Assembly: GCA_028641055.1 (NCBI GenBank)
Contig: JAPCYS010000849.1
Coordinates: 682,001-746,000, forward strand
DNA: 64,000 nucleotides
Origin: Alopecurus myosuroides
Taxonomy: Eukaryota > Streptophyta > Magnoliopsida > Poales > Poaceae
Direction of reading: 5' to 3'
In this document: piece after piece, positions 45,615-58,600 of the stretch
Position numbering within the stretch: position 1 is the first letter of the stretch
Layout of the letters: every line of letters begins with the position of its first letter
Translations under genes and position numbers: made by a program
The notes under the pieces: model-generated
What the model saw: the letters and a program-made list of their open reading frames with translations, nothing else
Database searches by the model: none
What the model was told of the DNA's origin: nothing

Positions 45615-48600
45615 AGGCAGCTACCTCCACCTCCTCGCCCCAACACCAACCAGGCAATGGTTCGTGCTCCCCCGGCTAAAGCCTTCAACTCCAACAACAG
45701 GCCTGTCGGGAGGACCGCGAGGGTGAACCATATCAAGGACGACAAAGCTGAGGAGGCTGCTGACGTCGTTCTCGGTATATTACCCGTAAACTCTATTCCA
45801 GCTAAAGTGTTGTTTGATACTGGAGCATCGCATTCTTTTGTGTCAAAGATTTTTGCAAAAGCATACAACCTAGTTTGGTTCCGCTAAGCAATCAAATGAC
45901 TGTTCACTCTCCGGGACCGCAAATGTTGACATCCAAGATAAGCATGGACAATGAGATCCTAATTGGAGGTCGCATATTCCTTGCTTCACTCATGTTGCTG
46001 GGAAATTCTGACATTGATGTCATTCTGGGTATGGATTGGTTGAAGACCCACAAAGCTAAAATTGACTGTGCTCAAAAGTCAATAACTCTCTCCCACACTT
46101 CAGGCCAGATAGTCTATTCTCCATATGGATCAAGTTCTGTTCAGCTGTTCAACCTCGATGCCAAACCCCTTCCTGCAATTGAAAATGTTCCGGTGGTTGG
46201 TGAATTCCCTGATGTCTTTCCAGAAGAGTTGCCAGGGATGCCTCCGGACAGAGCAGTTGAGTTCGTGATCGAGCTTGAGCCAGGTACTGCTCCAATCTCT
46301 AAGCATCCATACAAGATAGCTCCTCCTGAACTGAAATTGTTGAAGAAGCAAATCGATATGTACATGGAGAAAGGTTACATTCAGCCTAGTTCCTCCGCTT
46401 GGGGTTGCCCAACTCTGTTTGTTGCCAAGAAGGATCAAACAAAAAGACTCGTGGTTGACTATCGTCCTCTCAACGAGAAAACCATCAAGAACAAGTATCC
46501 AATTCCTCGTATCGATGATCTTTTGATCAACTTGCTGGAGCCTCAATATTCTCAAAGTTGGACTTGAGGATGGGTTACCATCAGATAAAGATCAGAAAGG
46601 AAGATATTCCTAAGACAGCTTTCACCACTCGTTACGGTCTATATGAATACACCGTCATGTCCTTTGGTCTCACCAATGCACCGGCAACGTTCTCAAGACT
46701 CATGAATTCTGTCTTCCATGAATACCTCGACAAGTTCGTTGTGGTATATCTCGATGACATTCTAGTCTACTCAAAATCCGAGGAAGAGCATGGAGAACAC
46801 CTTCGTCTCACTCTCATGAAACTTCGCGAGCATCGTCTGTATGCCAAGTTTTCCAAATGTGAGTTCTGGATTCCAGAAGTTGCATATCTTGGTCATATCA
46901 TCTCTGCCAAAGGCATTGCCATTGATCCTGAAAAGGTTAAGGCAATTGTTGTCTGGAAACCCCCTAAGACGGTGAAGCAAGTCAGAAGTTTTCTTGGCTT
47001 GGCTAGCTATTGCCGTCGTTTCGTCCAAAACTTCTCCAAGATTGCTAAACCTCTCACTGATCTCACAAAGAAGGACAAAAAGTTCGTTTGGACTCCACAA
47101 TGTGATGAGAGTTTCAACCTGAAGACTAAACTCACTTCCACCCCAGTTCTGGTTGGCCCAGATACTACCAAACCTTTCCAGATATTCTGTGATGCATCTC
47201 TCCAAGGCCTAGGTGCAGTTCTTATGCAAGAACGTCAAGTTGTGGCTTATGCTTCACGTAAGTTGAACCCACATGAGCAAAACTATCCCACTCATGATCT
47301 TGAACTTGCAGCAGTTGTGTTTGCCCTCAAGAAATGGAGACAATACTTGTTGGGTAACAAAACTGAAATCTTTTCGATCATAAGAGTCTGAAATACATCT
47401 TCACTCAGCCAGATCTGAACCTCAGGCAAAGGAGATGGATTGAGAAGATTAAAGACTTTGATCTCACCATTTCTTACACTCCAGGCAAGGCTAATGTTAT
47501 GGCTGATGCTCTCAGTCGCAAATCCTATTGCAATAATCTCATGATCATGGAAAGCCAACCTCCACTTCATGAAGAATTCTAGAAGCTGAACCTTGGTCTT
47601 GTCCCTGAAGGATACCTTGCTAGCTTGACAGCCAGTCCAACTCTCGAGGACAAGATTCGTTCTGAACAACTTCGTGATAATGAAATCAAGAAGATTGTAG
47701 AGCACATCAAAGAGGGCAGTGATAAATTCAAGTCCTTCTCAATTGATGACAAGGGAACTGTGTTCTTTGAAGGACGCATTGCAGTTCCTCAGATTCAAAG
47801 TCTCAAGGATATCATTCTCAAGGAGGCTCATGAAACTCCTCTATCCATTCACCCTGGAAGTACAAAGATGTACCAGGATCTCAAGACTCTGTATTGGTGG
47901 CCTGGCATGAAACGTGAAATTGCTCAATACGTTTCAGAATGCGACGTTTGTCAACGTGTTAAGGCAGTCCATCAGAAAACAGCCGGTCTACTCCAACCTC
48001 TAAAAATTCCTGAGTGGAAGTGGGACATGATTGAAATGGATTGCCTTCCATATGCTGAATTCTCCTACAACAACAGCTACCAGGCAAGCCTAGGCATGGC
48101 ACCATTTGAAGCACTCTATGGCCGCAGATGCAGGAGTCCAATCAATTGGTCTGGAGCTGGTGAACGTTCACTTTTAGGCCCTGACATTGTTAAGGAAGCC
48201 GAGGAGAAAGTTCGTATCATTCGTGACAATCTCAGGATTGCTCAGTCTCGACAGAAGAGCTATTATGATAGCAAGCACAGGGATATGAGCTATGCACCTG
48301 GTGATAAGGCATATCTCCGTGTAACTCCCCTCAGAGGCACTCATCGTTTTGGTGTGAAAGGAAAGCTTGCACCAAGATACATTGGTCCTTTCAACATTCT
48401 CTCAAGGCGTGCAGAAAATGCTTATCGTCTTGAGCTTCCAGATAAACTATCCAAGGTGCACGATGTGTTCCACGTGTCACAACTCAAGAAGTGTTTCAAA
48501 GATCCAGATCGTGCAGTTGATCATGATTCCATTGAACTGCAAGATGATCTATCTTATGAGGAGCACCCTATTCGAATTCTCGATGAGACCGAGCGTAAGA

Positions 48601-48722
48601 CTCGCAACAAGAGCACCAAGTTCTTGAAAGTGCAATGGTCGCATCATTCCGATAAAGAGGCAACGTGGGAGACCGAAGAGGATCTTCGCAAGAAGTATCC
48701 GGACCTTTTCACATCTCAGTAA
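45615..48722 (+). pseudogene. Decayed pol of element A
   Basis: Compared with element B: a divergent, frameshifted stretch after the protease ([10 protein letters not shown] near 45820, shift near 45860-45885), a 1 bp deletion near 46522 before the RT core, intact RT motif [11 protein letters not shown] near 46740-46775, a 3 bp loss in the RNase H linker, a 1 bp deletion near 47374, and a TAG at 47579-47581. An exact 360 bp deletion joins the residues before the first integrase Asp to a point past the catalytic Glu, near 48035-48043. The 3' part (47625-48722) is open and ends in a chromodomain ([20 protein letters not shown]). No integrase activity is possible. Confidence 0.9.
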
Positions 48723-48748
48723 GGAATCTCGGGGCGCGATTCCTTCAA

Positions 48749-48757
48749 GGGGGGCGT
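48749..48757 (+). other. Polypurine tract of element A
   Basis: AAGGGGGGCG directly before TGTAACATCC of the 3' LTR. Confidence 0.8.
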
Positions 48758-48760
48758 TTT

Positions 48761-51700
48761 GTAACATCCCAAGTATGAAATATCCCTTAGAATGTTTTGT
48801 TTATTGTTTTAATTCAAGCAATGCATCATGTCATCATCTCATTGCATTTGTTTTATTTTTGGTTGCATTTGTTACTAATTGTTTTGCATCTGTTTTATCT
48901 TGTTTTCATAATCAAACTCAAACAATTTCAAATGGTTATTGTCATACTTGATCTGTTACAACTTTTGGAATAAAAATAACAAATAAAAACAACCATTTTA
49001 TTCCATGTTGAGCACTCATTAAATTGTTGGTTTTAATCAAACCCTTAATCCAATCAATTAATTCAATCAGTAATTTCTAAATCATTCCAAATTCAAACCA
49101 ATTCTCAAAATCAGTACCTTTTTGAATCCATAAAGTTCACCACACATTTGTACTCTTTAAATCATTTTAAAAACTTAGGGGTAACCCTATTGAAAATGCT
49201 TTGTTTTCCTAATATTAATTAATATTGAAAATTTCATTAAATTGGGTTTAATTTTCAAACAGCAAGCAAACCTTTAAACTTTTGAAAATAAAAGCTACCA
49301 AATGTTTGCATTTGGTCTATTAAACTTCCCCAAATTTTTCCAAATTTTTTCCTAAAACTAAAACCTCTCTTTTCTTCCAAAAGCAAAAGCTACAAAAAAA
49401 AAACAGAAAAGGAAAAATAAAAAGGAGCAAAACCGCAGCGCGCGCGGCAGCTAACAGCAGCCCAGCCCACCTAGCCTAGCGCGCGCGCGACCCAGCCCGC
49501 CTAACTCCCCCCGTACCGCTTCGCAATTCGTGCGATCCTTCTGTCTGGCGTACGGCAGGCCATCCGCGGCGCCACCGCGGCAGTACGGCCGCGCCGACGG
49601 CCAGGAGAGCACCTAGGCGCCTATATAGCCCCCTCGAGCAGCGAGCGCAGCCCTAGGCTAAACCTAGGACCCTGTCCCATCGCCAGCGCCGCCAATTTCT
49701 CCTCCTCGTCGCTCTCCCCCCACCTCTGGATCCCTCGCCGGCGACAACCCTCTGAACATCGCCATGGCGCCACCCACCTAGCCTCTCCCCTCCCTGTCCA
49801 CCTACTGGAACCGCACCGCCACCATCCCTTCTACGCGTTGGACACCTGAGCTCGCACGGAGGAGCAGGGAGACAGCGCCGCCGTCCTCGACCGCCTCGTC
49901 ACCGCCGTCGTCATCAGCGCGTCACCGTCGAGCCTCTGCCACGATTACGCCGGTGGTGAGCATCCACCATCTTCCTCTCTCCCCCTCTGTCACTCCCGCT
50001 TCCAGTACCGCGCTCGCACGCCTCCATCCATCACCAGCACGAGCGCCTGTTGCCGTTGATCGCCGCCGATTAGATACGCCGTTCTGTCAGTGTCGCGCAA
50101 ACATTCGTTCGTCAGAGTTTCAGAATCGCGACTGAAGCCATATCCTCAGTGCGTACCTGTTATCTGACAAGGAACGCGCAGTAGCGCAATGGTTCAGTGC
50201 TTGCGCTTGCAGCGCGCGGTCGAGGGATCGACTCCCTGCGCCCGCATAAATTCCCAACCTTTTTGTTTCTTCCGTACTGACATCCGTGGCCCACATGTCA
50301 TGCACTCCTGTGGCCACGCAAGCAGCAGCGCCACGCTGGCCCCCCCAGGCCCACGTGCAGTGGCTGTGGCTAGGCCACTGCACGGTAACAAAAGTTTGCA
50401 CGCCCAGTTTTAATTCAAATATTTTTTTTAAAATGGCAGAATAAAAACTCAAACTTTAAACCTCAATAACTTTTAATCTATAATTCTAATAAATAAAAGT
50501 TGTATATGTTTTCTGTTCAAAATTAAGTGATCTTTCCAATTGTTCCATTTGTGTTCTGTTTTGAGTTTTCAAAATGCATTTAAAAATTCAAATTTGAATA
50601 ATTCAAATGTAATTTGCAATAATTCATAAATAATTCATACTAATTCCAAATAAGGCAAATAAAATATGTTTTTCATACCATTTTGAATATCCTATTCAAA
50701 TATAAAATTTGTTTCATTGTTTGAATAATTTAAATTGCCTAAATAATTTAATACTTGTTTAATTCAATTAAATTTGATAAAATCATAACTTGCTTAATAT
50801 AAAATATTTTTGAACATGCAAAATATGTTTTCAAACCATCAAAGTGTGAACTTTTCAAATGTGAATTTGAATTTATGATTTGAACCAATAAAATTCAAAT
50901 AATATTCAAACTTGTTTTAAATTCAATTAAAACTTGTTTAATATTGTTTAATTCATAATAAATTCATCCTAATTCAAATTTCAATATTTGAAACATGTAA
51001 TCCAACTAAAATTTGATGTTCTTTTCCAATATAAATTTTGTTAATTGTTTTGCACACTTTGAATTGATGAAAACAATAATTGTTTGTGTGACATGTTTAA
51101 GTAACCAAATTTTCCAAACTTGTTCTATTCCTTTCCTTTGCATCTATTATTGTTATTTTGTTGTTATCTTGTTATCATCATCATGCATGCATCATGATAA
51201 CAACTTTCACCTAATCCTTATTTGTAAATCATTTGTTCCACTTAATTATGGACCTTTTCCCATATGCAACTCTTTTAGCATAGGGGTCCATTTAAATTGT
51301 ATTATCATGTTAGCTAGTTTATTTTGATGCAACCATTAATTTGTCATGCATCATCTTGATTGTGCACAATGCCATGAGAATGATTGTTTACATTCCTGTT
51401 TTGTTTGTTTGCTTCTTCTCTAATAGACGACGACGTTGAGGCAGACGATCCTTACATCACCCCTTCTGAGGATCTAGCTCAGTACCCGGCTGCTGAGTTC
51501 GCAGGCAAGTTATCACTCACATGAACCATTGTGTTCCTTTCAACCCTGGTTACCGATACTTTCTGTTGTCTATTTTTGCTAGCCTTAGTGGTAGTTGTTC
51601 CTGTTACGAACCTATCACATGAATCCTTTAACCCTGATATTGCCTCACCACCCCTCCTACAACCCTGTTGATTGAGCCAGTGTCTTACTAGCATGCTTAT

Positions 51701-52078
51701 GTTGTTTTGCTCGAGTCTGTTACCCGTTACTTTCAGTTACTATTTCTTTATGTTCTGGGGGCTCGATGTTTAATCAATCAATCAATCATGCTAATATTAT
51801 TGTTAATAATAATTTGATCATAAGGCACCGGCAGGAGGCCCTGTGTGGTTTTGAGGCCTGCTAGTGTCGACCCTAATAGGAAAAGGGTCTTGTCTACTGA
51901 TCCATGATGAGCGCACTACCCGCATGTGGGAAGCGAGTATGGGCGCCCCCTCAATTTGATTCGATTCGCATCTCGTCCAAATCATCTCATTTAGTTCGTG
52001 CTTTCTATTTGCCGCATGCATGTTTTTGCGAGCCCAGCGCAGGGTGGAACTTTTGTAGTCGGCATATAGGGGGAAACG
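48761..52078 (+). repeat. Element A 3' LTR, truncated at 52078
   Basis: It follows the 5' LTR with few differences (for example CAGTACGGCCGCGCC against CAGTACGCGCC) up to the string TCGGCATATAGGGGG. There it passes directly into element B LTR sequence in the other orientation. The tRNA-like block is at 50175-50245 and the exon 2 copy at 51427-51504. Exon 3 is lost. Confidence 0.88.
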
Positions 52079-52923
52079 TAAGTTGTTCTGAGTACTTGTT
52101 AGCCAGTACTTTCACCAAGTCAACCATAACCGCGGAAAACACGGCTTCTCGAGAAGATTTATCCCTGCAGGGGTGCACCAATTTGGCCGTACACGTAAGA
52201 ATATCCCGCCAGATGGGAATCAAACCCACCAAGCGAGGCACTCTACACAACTCAACTCTTCTTCGCATCAAGCCCAAAGCACCACGTGCTGTGCGTGCGC
52301 GGCTAATCGAGCCCCACGAAGAGAAGGGGACCCTCATAGCACTGGAAGACCACGCCGCCCTAAATGCCGACTACAAAAGTTCCACCCTGGCCTCGGGTTC
52401 GTACCTGCATATGCGTGCATCAAATGGAAAGCCCGAACTAAGTGTGGCGATTTGGACGAGATGCGAATCGAATCAAGTTGAGGGGGGCGCCCATACACGC
52501 TTCCCACATGCGGATAGTGCGCTCATCATGGATCAGTAGACAAGACCCTTTTCCTAATTAGGGTCGACACTAGCAGGCCTCAAAACCACGCCGGGCCTCC
52601 TGCCGGTGCCTTATCAGCAGTTTATTATTACCTCAAATTAACAGGTTGTTGTTTAACATCGAGCCCCAGAATATAATCAAATATGATAACAGAAAGTAAC
52701 TGATAACAGACTCGAGCAAACACAACCCTAAGCATGCTAGTAAGACACGGGCCCAAGCAACGGGGTTATAGGACTGGAGGTGAGGCAATATCAGGGTTCA
52801 GGGTATCAGGTGATAGGTTCGTAACAGAAGCAACGATACATATGGCTAGCAGAAATAGACAACGGAAAGTATCGATAACCAATGTTGAAAGGAACACAAT
52901 GGTTCATGTGAGTGATAACTTGC

Positions 52924-53001
52924 CTGCAAACTCAGCAGCCTGGTACTGAGCTAGATCCTCAGAAGGGGTGTCGTAAGTATCTTCTGTCTCAACATCGTCG
53001 T
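52924..53001 (-). other. LTR exon 2 (element B 3' LTR)
   Basis: 78 nt, the same length as in element A, with acceptor CGAATAG and donor AG|GCAAGT kept. It encodes TPSEDLAQYQAAEFA in the same phase as A. Exon 3 of this LTR lies at 38585-38649 beyond element A. Confidence 0.55.
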
Positions 53002-54186
53002 CTATTCGAGAAGAAGCAAACAAACAATGCAGAAAGATAACAATCAATATCATGGCATAGTGCACAATCATGGGATGACGCATGTCAATTTAACTGATGC
53101 ATCAAAATAAAATAGTTGACATGGAAAACAATACATGATTAAATGGACCCACATGCAATTTTGAGTGGCATATGAAAAGCCCATGAATTTTGGTTGAAAC
53201 AATTGGTTTCCAATTAACCAACAGTTGAAAGTGGATTAGTATGATGCATGGATGAGGAAAACAACAAAATAACAACAATAGAACCAATTGGAAATAAGGT
53301 TTACCAATTTAGAAATTTATTTATTAATTTAGGGAATTTTTGGTTCCTTAAAGGGATTACACAAATAGTTGTTGTTTTCACCAATTTAAAGTGTGCAAAT
53401 TAGATAACAAAATTCATATTTGAAAAGGATACAAAATTTTAGTTGGATTACATGTTTCAAATATTGAAAAAGGAATTACAATGATTTAATTATGAATTAA
53501 ACAAGATTAAACAAGTCTTAAATGAATTTTAAACAAGTTTAAATATTATTTGAATTTTATTTGTTCAAAATATAAATTCAAACTCACATTTGAAAAGTTT
53601 ATACTTTTCTAGTTTGAAAACATATTTTGCATGTTCAAAAATAATTTAATTTGAGCAAGTTATGATTTTATCAAATTTAAATGATTTAAACAAGGTTTAA
53701 ATTATTTAAGCAATTTAAATTATTCAAAACATGAAAAAAAAATTATATTTGAAAAGGTTATTTGAAATAGCATGGAAAACATATTTTATTTGCATTATTT
53801 GGATTAAATATGAATTAGTTATGGATTTTATCAAATTACAAATGAATTGTTTGAATTCAAATTTGAAATGCATTTGGAAAATTCAAAACAGAAAACAAAT
53901 GCTATAATTAGATAGAGAATTAAATTTGGATCAACACACATATTTTACTTTTATTATTTGGGGTTATAATTTAAAAGTTATAAGCAATTTAAATTAGAGG
54001 ACCATTCTGTAATTTTTAGGGACTGGTTTTTAAAAAAGAAAATGCTGAAAACTTTTGTTACTCCGCAGCTACCTACCCTAGGCACTGCCCGTGGGCCTAG
54101 GGCCAGCTGACGCTTGCGTGGCAACAGCGTGGCTGACAGGGGGGGCCACCCTGTCAGCGCTGCGCGATAAAAAGTTGGGGTTTTTC

Positions 54187-54257
54187 TGCGGAGCCAAGGC
54201 TCGAACCCGTGCCGTGTGCGAGCGAGAGAGGCAGCGCTACCACTGCGGTACTCGCTT
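54187..54257 (-). other. tRNA-like block with Pol III A and B boxes, element B 3' LTR
   Basis: On the minus strand the A box TACCGCAGTGGTAGCGC starts at 54250 and the B box GGTTCGAGCC at 54207, 43 nt apart. The B box is a near-perfect eukaryotic consensus. The A box is 1407 nt from the LTR start, the same offset as in element A, although the surrounding sequence is very different. Stem pairing is only partial. Confidence 0.6.
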
Positions 54258-54796
54258 CAGTTTTGACAGATACAGGGGCGCGGACAGGTTATCGTTCCCC
54301 TGCGCGTTAACTGAACTTTGCGCGCGCGTCGAGCTGAACCCTGACAGTGAACGACGGTGGACGACGGCGGATCGATGCGATGCTGCGCCGTGCTGCTGGG
54401 CTGGGGCGTGCTGTGTTGCGTGCGCAGTGCTGTGGATGCGAGCGTGCAGAGGAGGAGGGAAACGGAGGTCACGGTGGCTCACCGGCGGTTGTAGTCGAGC
54501 AGAGGCTCGGGGCAGAACCGGTGGCGGCAACGACGTGGACGGCGGCGGCGATCTGGACGTGCTCCGTGCCCGCGGTGGTGTCCAAAGGCTCGAGGGTGAC
54601 GCGGCGGCTCGATCCCCGTGGTTAGCGTGGACGTTGGAGGGCTGCTACGGCGGCTGCCATCGTGGGTTCAGAGAGGCGCTTCTCCGGCGAGGTTGCAGAG
54701 GGAAGGGAGGTGGCAGCGAGAGGGGAAAACGGCGGCGGGAGCTCGAGGGGAGAGGGAGTAGCTAGGCTAGGGCTGCGGCGCGGCCTAGGGCTAGCT

Positions 54797-54802
54797 TATA
54801 TA
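54797..54802 (-). promoter_or_regulatory. TATA box of element B LTR
   Basis: The minus strand reads CCCTATATAAGCTAGCCC. A GC-rich leader follows, with a GTGAGC donor at 54482, matching the layout in element A. Confidence 0.65.
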
Positions 54803-55660
54803 GGGGGGTACGGTGGCTCCTGGCCATCTGCTCGCAGTAGTGCCGCCGTGGCATGGCCGGATGCCCCGCCGTACACTTAGAAGAAGGAGGGGGCAACGCG
54901 AAGGGGTACGCGGGCCAGCGCGGGAGAGAAAAAGGGCTGGGCCCGCGCGGGGAGAAGGGAAGAGTGGGCTGGGCGCAGCCCACTGCCCCCTGGCGCCATT
55001 TTTTCTTTTTTTAAAAATTTTCTCCTCTGTTTTTTTTTGCAGAAAATAGAATAGGAAGAAAAATGGGGTTTTTAAGTTAGCAAAATTTTTAGAAAAATTA
55101 GGGTGAGTTATTTGGGTCAACAGCAAACAAATGCCAAGTTTTGTTTTACAATATTTCAAAATACTTTGCTGTTTGCAAAATGGTTTAAATTTGAATTAAT
55201 TTGGGTATTGATTGAAGTATGGAAAACAAAGATTTAAGTATTTGGAACCCTATTGTTTAATTATAAACAATTGATTAGGATTGTTGTATAATTTGCATAA
55301 ATTCAAATTGGTTGCTGTTTGATGCTTTGATTTGAATTTTGAATGTGATTTGGGATTTAATTGATTGATTAAAACCCTCATTTTAATAGTTGAGCATTAT
55401 GGAATAAAATGAAAACAAATTGGTTGATTTTATTTGAACTCTTTATTTAAAAGGTTGTAACATAACAAGTATGAAATATCTGTTTGAATAAAGTTTGAAT
55501 TTCAACTGTGAAAACAGAGTAAAACGGAAGCAAACAAAATGGAAAACAAAGTAAACAAATGCAAACAATTCAATGAATATGATGACATGATGCAAAACTT
55601 TAATTAAACAAGAAATCAAACATGCTAGGGGTGGTTTTTCATACTTGGGATGTTACAAAA

Positions 55661-55672
55661 CGCCCCCCCTTG
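55661..55672 (-). other. Polypurine tract of element B
   Basis: The complement reads CAAGGGGGGGCG, four bases before the start of the 3' LTR. Confidence 0.8.
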
Positions 55673-55694
55673 AAGGAATCGCGCCCCGAGATTC

Positions 55695-58600
55695 CTACTG
55701 AGAAAGGAAAAGGTCCGGATACTTGTTTCGAAGATCCTCTTCGGTCTCCCACGTTGCCTCTTTATCGGAATGATGCGACCATTGCACTTTCAAGAACTTG
55801 GTGCTCTTGTTGCGAGTCTTACGCTCGGTCTCATCGAGAATTCGAATAGGGTGCTCCTCATAAGATAGATCATCTTGCAGTTCAATGGAATCATGATCAA
55901 CTGCACGATCTGGATCTTTTAAACACTTCTTGAGTTGTGACACGTGGAACACATCGTGCACCTTGGATAGTTTATCTGGAAGCTCAAGACGATAGGCATT
56001 TTCTGCCCGCCTTGAGAGAATGTTGAAAGGACCAATGTATCTTGGTGCAAGCTTTCCTTTCACACCGAAACGATGAGTGCCTCTGAGGGGAGTTACACGG
56101 AGATATGCCTTGTCACCAGGTGCATAGATCATATCCCTGTGCTTGCTGTCATAGTAGCTTTTCTGACGAGACTGAGCAATCTTGAGATTGTCACGAATGA
56201 TGCGAACTTTCTCCTCGGCTTCCTTAACAATGTCAGGGCCTAAGAGTGAACGTTCACCAGCTCCAGACCAATTGATTGGACTCCTGCATCTGCGGCCATA
56301 GAGTGCTTCAAATGGTGCCATGCCTAGGCTTGCCTGGTAGCTGTTGTTGTAGGAGAATTCAGCATATGGAAGGCAATCCTCCCATTTCATGCCAAAGGAG
56401 ATGCCACATGCTCTGAGCATATCCTCGAGAATCTGATTGACTCTTTCGACTTGCCCTTGAGACCGAGGGTGATAAGCTGTGCTGAAAAGAAGTTTGGTGC
56501 CCAATGCTTCCTGAAAGCTTTTCCAGAAATGAGAAGTGAAGATACTTCCACGGTCTGAGCTTATTTCCAATGGAATACCATGAAGAGGAACAATCTTTGC
56601 TGTGTAGAGTTCTGCTAACTGGCTAGCTGAGATTGTTTCTTTGACAGCAAGGAAGTGAGCTACTTTAGTGAGACGATCAATAACAACGAAGATTGCATCG
56701 TTGCCCTTTTTGGACTTTGGAAAACCAGTGACGAAGTCCATTTCAATCATGTCCCACTTCCACTCAGGAATTTTCAGAGGTTTGAGTAGACCGGCTGTTT
56801 TCTGATGAACTGCCTTAACACGTTGACAAACGTCGCATTCAGAAACGTATTGAGCAATTTCACGTTTCATGCCAGGCCACCAATACAGTGTCTTAAGATC
56901 CTGGTACATCTTTGTACTTCCAGGGTGGATGGAAAGAGGAGTTTCATGAGCCTCCTTGAGAATGATATCTTTGAGACTTTGAACTTGAGGAACTGCAATG
57001 CGTCCTTCGAAGAACACAGTTCCCTTGTCATCAATTGAGAAAGACTTGAATTTCTCCTTGCCTTCTTTGATGTGCTCAACTATCTTCTTGATTTCAGCAT
57101 CACGAAGTTGTTCAGAACGAATCTTGTCCTCGAGAGTTGGACTGGCTGTCAAGCTAGCAAGATAGCCTTGAGGAACAAGACCAAGGTTCAGCTTCTGGAA
57201 TTCTTCATGAAGTGGAGGTTGGCTTTCCATGATCATGAGATTATTGCAATATGACTTGCGACTGAGAGCATCGGCCATAACATTAGCCTTGCCTGGAGTG
57301 TAAGATATGGTGAGATCAAAGTCTTTAATCTTTTCAATCCATCTCCTTTGCCTGAGGTTTAGATCTGGTTGAGTGAAGATGTATTTCAGACTCTTATGAT
57401 CGGAAAAGATTTCAGTGCGGTTACCCAACAAGTATTGCCTCCATTTCTTGAGGGCAAACACAACTGCTGCAAGTTCTAGGTCATGTGTGGGATAGTTTTG
57501 CTCATGGGCATTCAACTGACGTGAAGCATAAGCCACAACTTGACGTTCTTGCATAAGAACTGCACCTAGACCTTGGAGAGATGCATCGCAGAATATCTGG
57601 AAAGGTTTGGTAGTATCTGGGCCAACCAGAACTGGGGTAGAAGTGAGTTTAGTCTTCAGGAGATTGAAACTCTCATCACACTGTGGAGACCAAACGAACT
57701 TCTTGTCCTTCTTTGTGAGATCAGTGAGAGGTTTGGCAATCTTGGAAAAGTTTTGGACGAAACGACGGCAATAGCTAGCCAAGCCAAGAAAACTTCTGAC
57801 TTGCTTCACCGTCTTAGGAGGTTTCCAATCAACAATTGCTTTAACCTTTTCTGGATCAATGGCTATGCCATTGGCAGAGATGACATGACCAAGGTAAGCA
57901 ACTTCTGGAATCCAGAACTCACATTTGGAGAATTTGGCATATAGACGATGCTCGCGAAGTTTCATGAGAGTGAGACGAAGGTGTTCTCCATGCTCTTCCT
58001 CGGATTTGGAGTAGACAAGAATGTCATCAAGATATACCACAACGAACTTGTCGAGGTATTCATGGAAGACAGAATTCATGAGTCTAGAGAACGTCGCCGG
58101 TGCATTGGTGAGACCAAAGGACATGACGGTGTATTCATATAGACCGTACCGAGTGGTGAAAGCTGTTTTTGGAATATCTTCCTTTCTGATCTTTATTTGA
58201 TGGTAACCCATCCTCAAGTCCAACTTTGAGAATATTGAGGCTCCAGCAAGTTGATCAAAAAGATCATCGATACGAGGAATTGGATACTTGTTTTTGATGG
58301 TTTTCTCATTAAGAGGACGATAGTCAACAACGAGTCTCTTTGTTTGATCCTTCTTTGCAACGAACAGAGTTGGGCAACCCCAAGCGGAGGAACTAGGTTG
58401 AATGTAACCTTTCTCCATGTACATATCGATTTGCTCCTTTAACAATTTCAGTTCAGGAGGAGCTATCTTGTATGGATGCTTAGAGATTGGAGCAGTACCT
58501 GGTTCAAGCTCGATCACGAACTCAACTGCTCTGTCCGGAGGCATCCCTGGCAACTCTTCTGGAAAGACGTCAGGGAATTCACAAACCACCGGAACATTTT

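Larger units (their letters stand above)
38802..52078 (+). mobile_element. Element A: long-LTR Tekay-type Ty3/gypsy, plus strand, 3' LTR truncated
   Basis: 5' LTR (4495 bp), primer site, ORF0, gag, decayed pol, purine tract and the first 3.3 kb of the 3' LTR. The LTRs are nearly identical where both are present. It is nested in the 3' LTR of the related element B in the opposite orientation. The last 1.2 kb or so of its 3' LTR and about 220 bp of B's LTR are missing at 52078/52079. Pol is broken (see its entry), so any mobility would need proteins from another copy. Confidence 0.92.
52079..55657 (-). repeat. Element B 3' LTR, proximal piece
   Basis: From the junction it matches 62561 onward in the B 5' LTR, and it ends on the right at the LTR start (complement TGTAACATCCC at 55657). 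It contains B's TATA box, tRNA-like block, leader donor and exon 2. About 220 bp (equivalent of 62344-62560) was lost at the junction with A. Confidence 0.88.

Noticed and set aside
54091..54765. 224-codon plus-strand open frame in GC-rich DNA
   Set aside because: It lies antisense to the promoter and leader of element B's LTR. The frame is a by-product of high GC content and has no domain.
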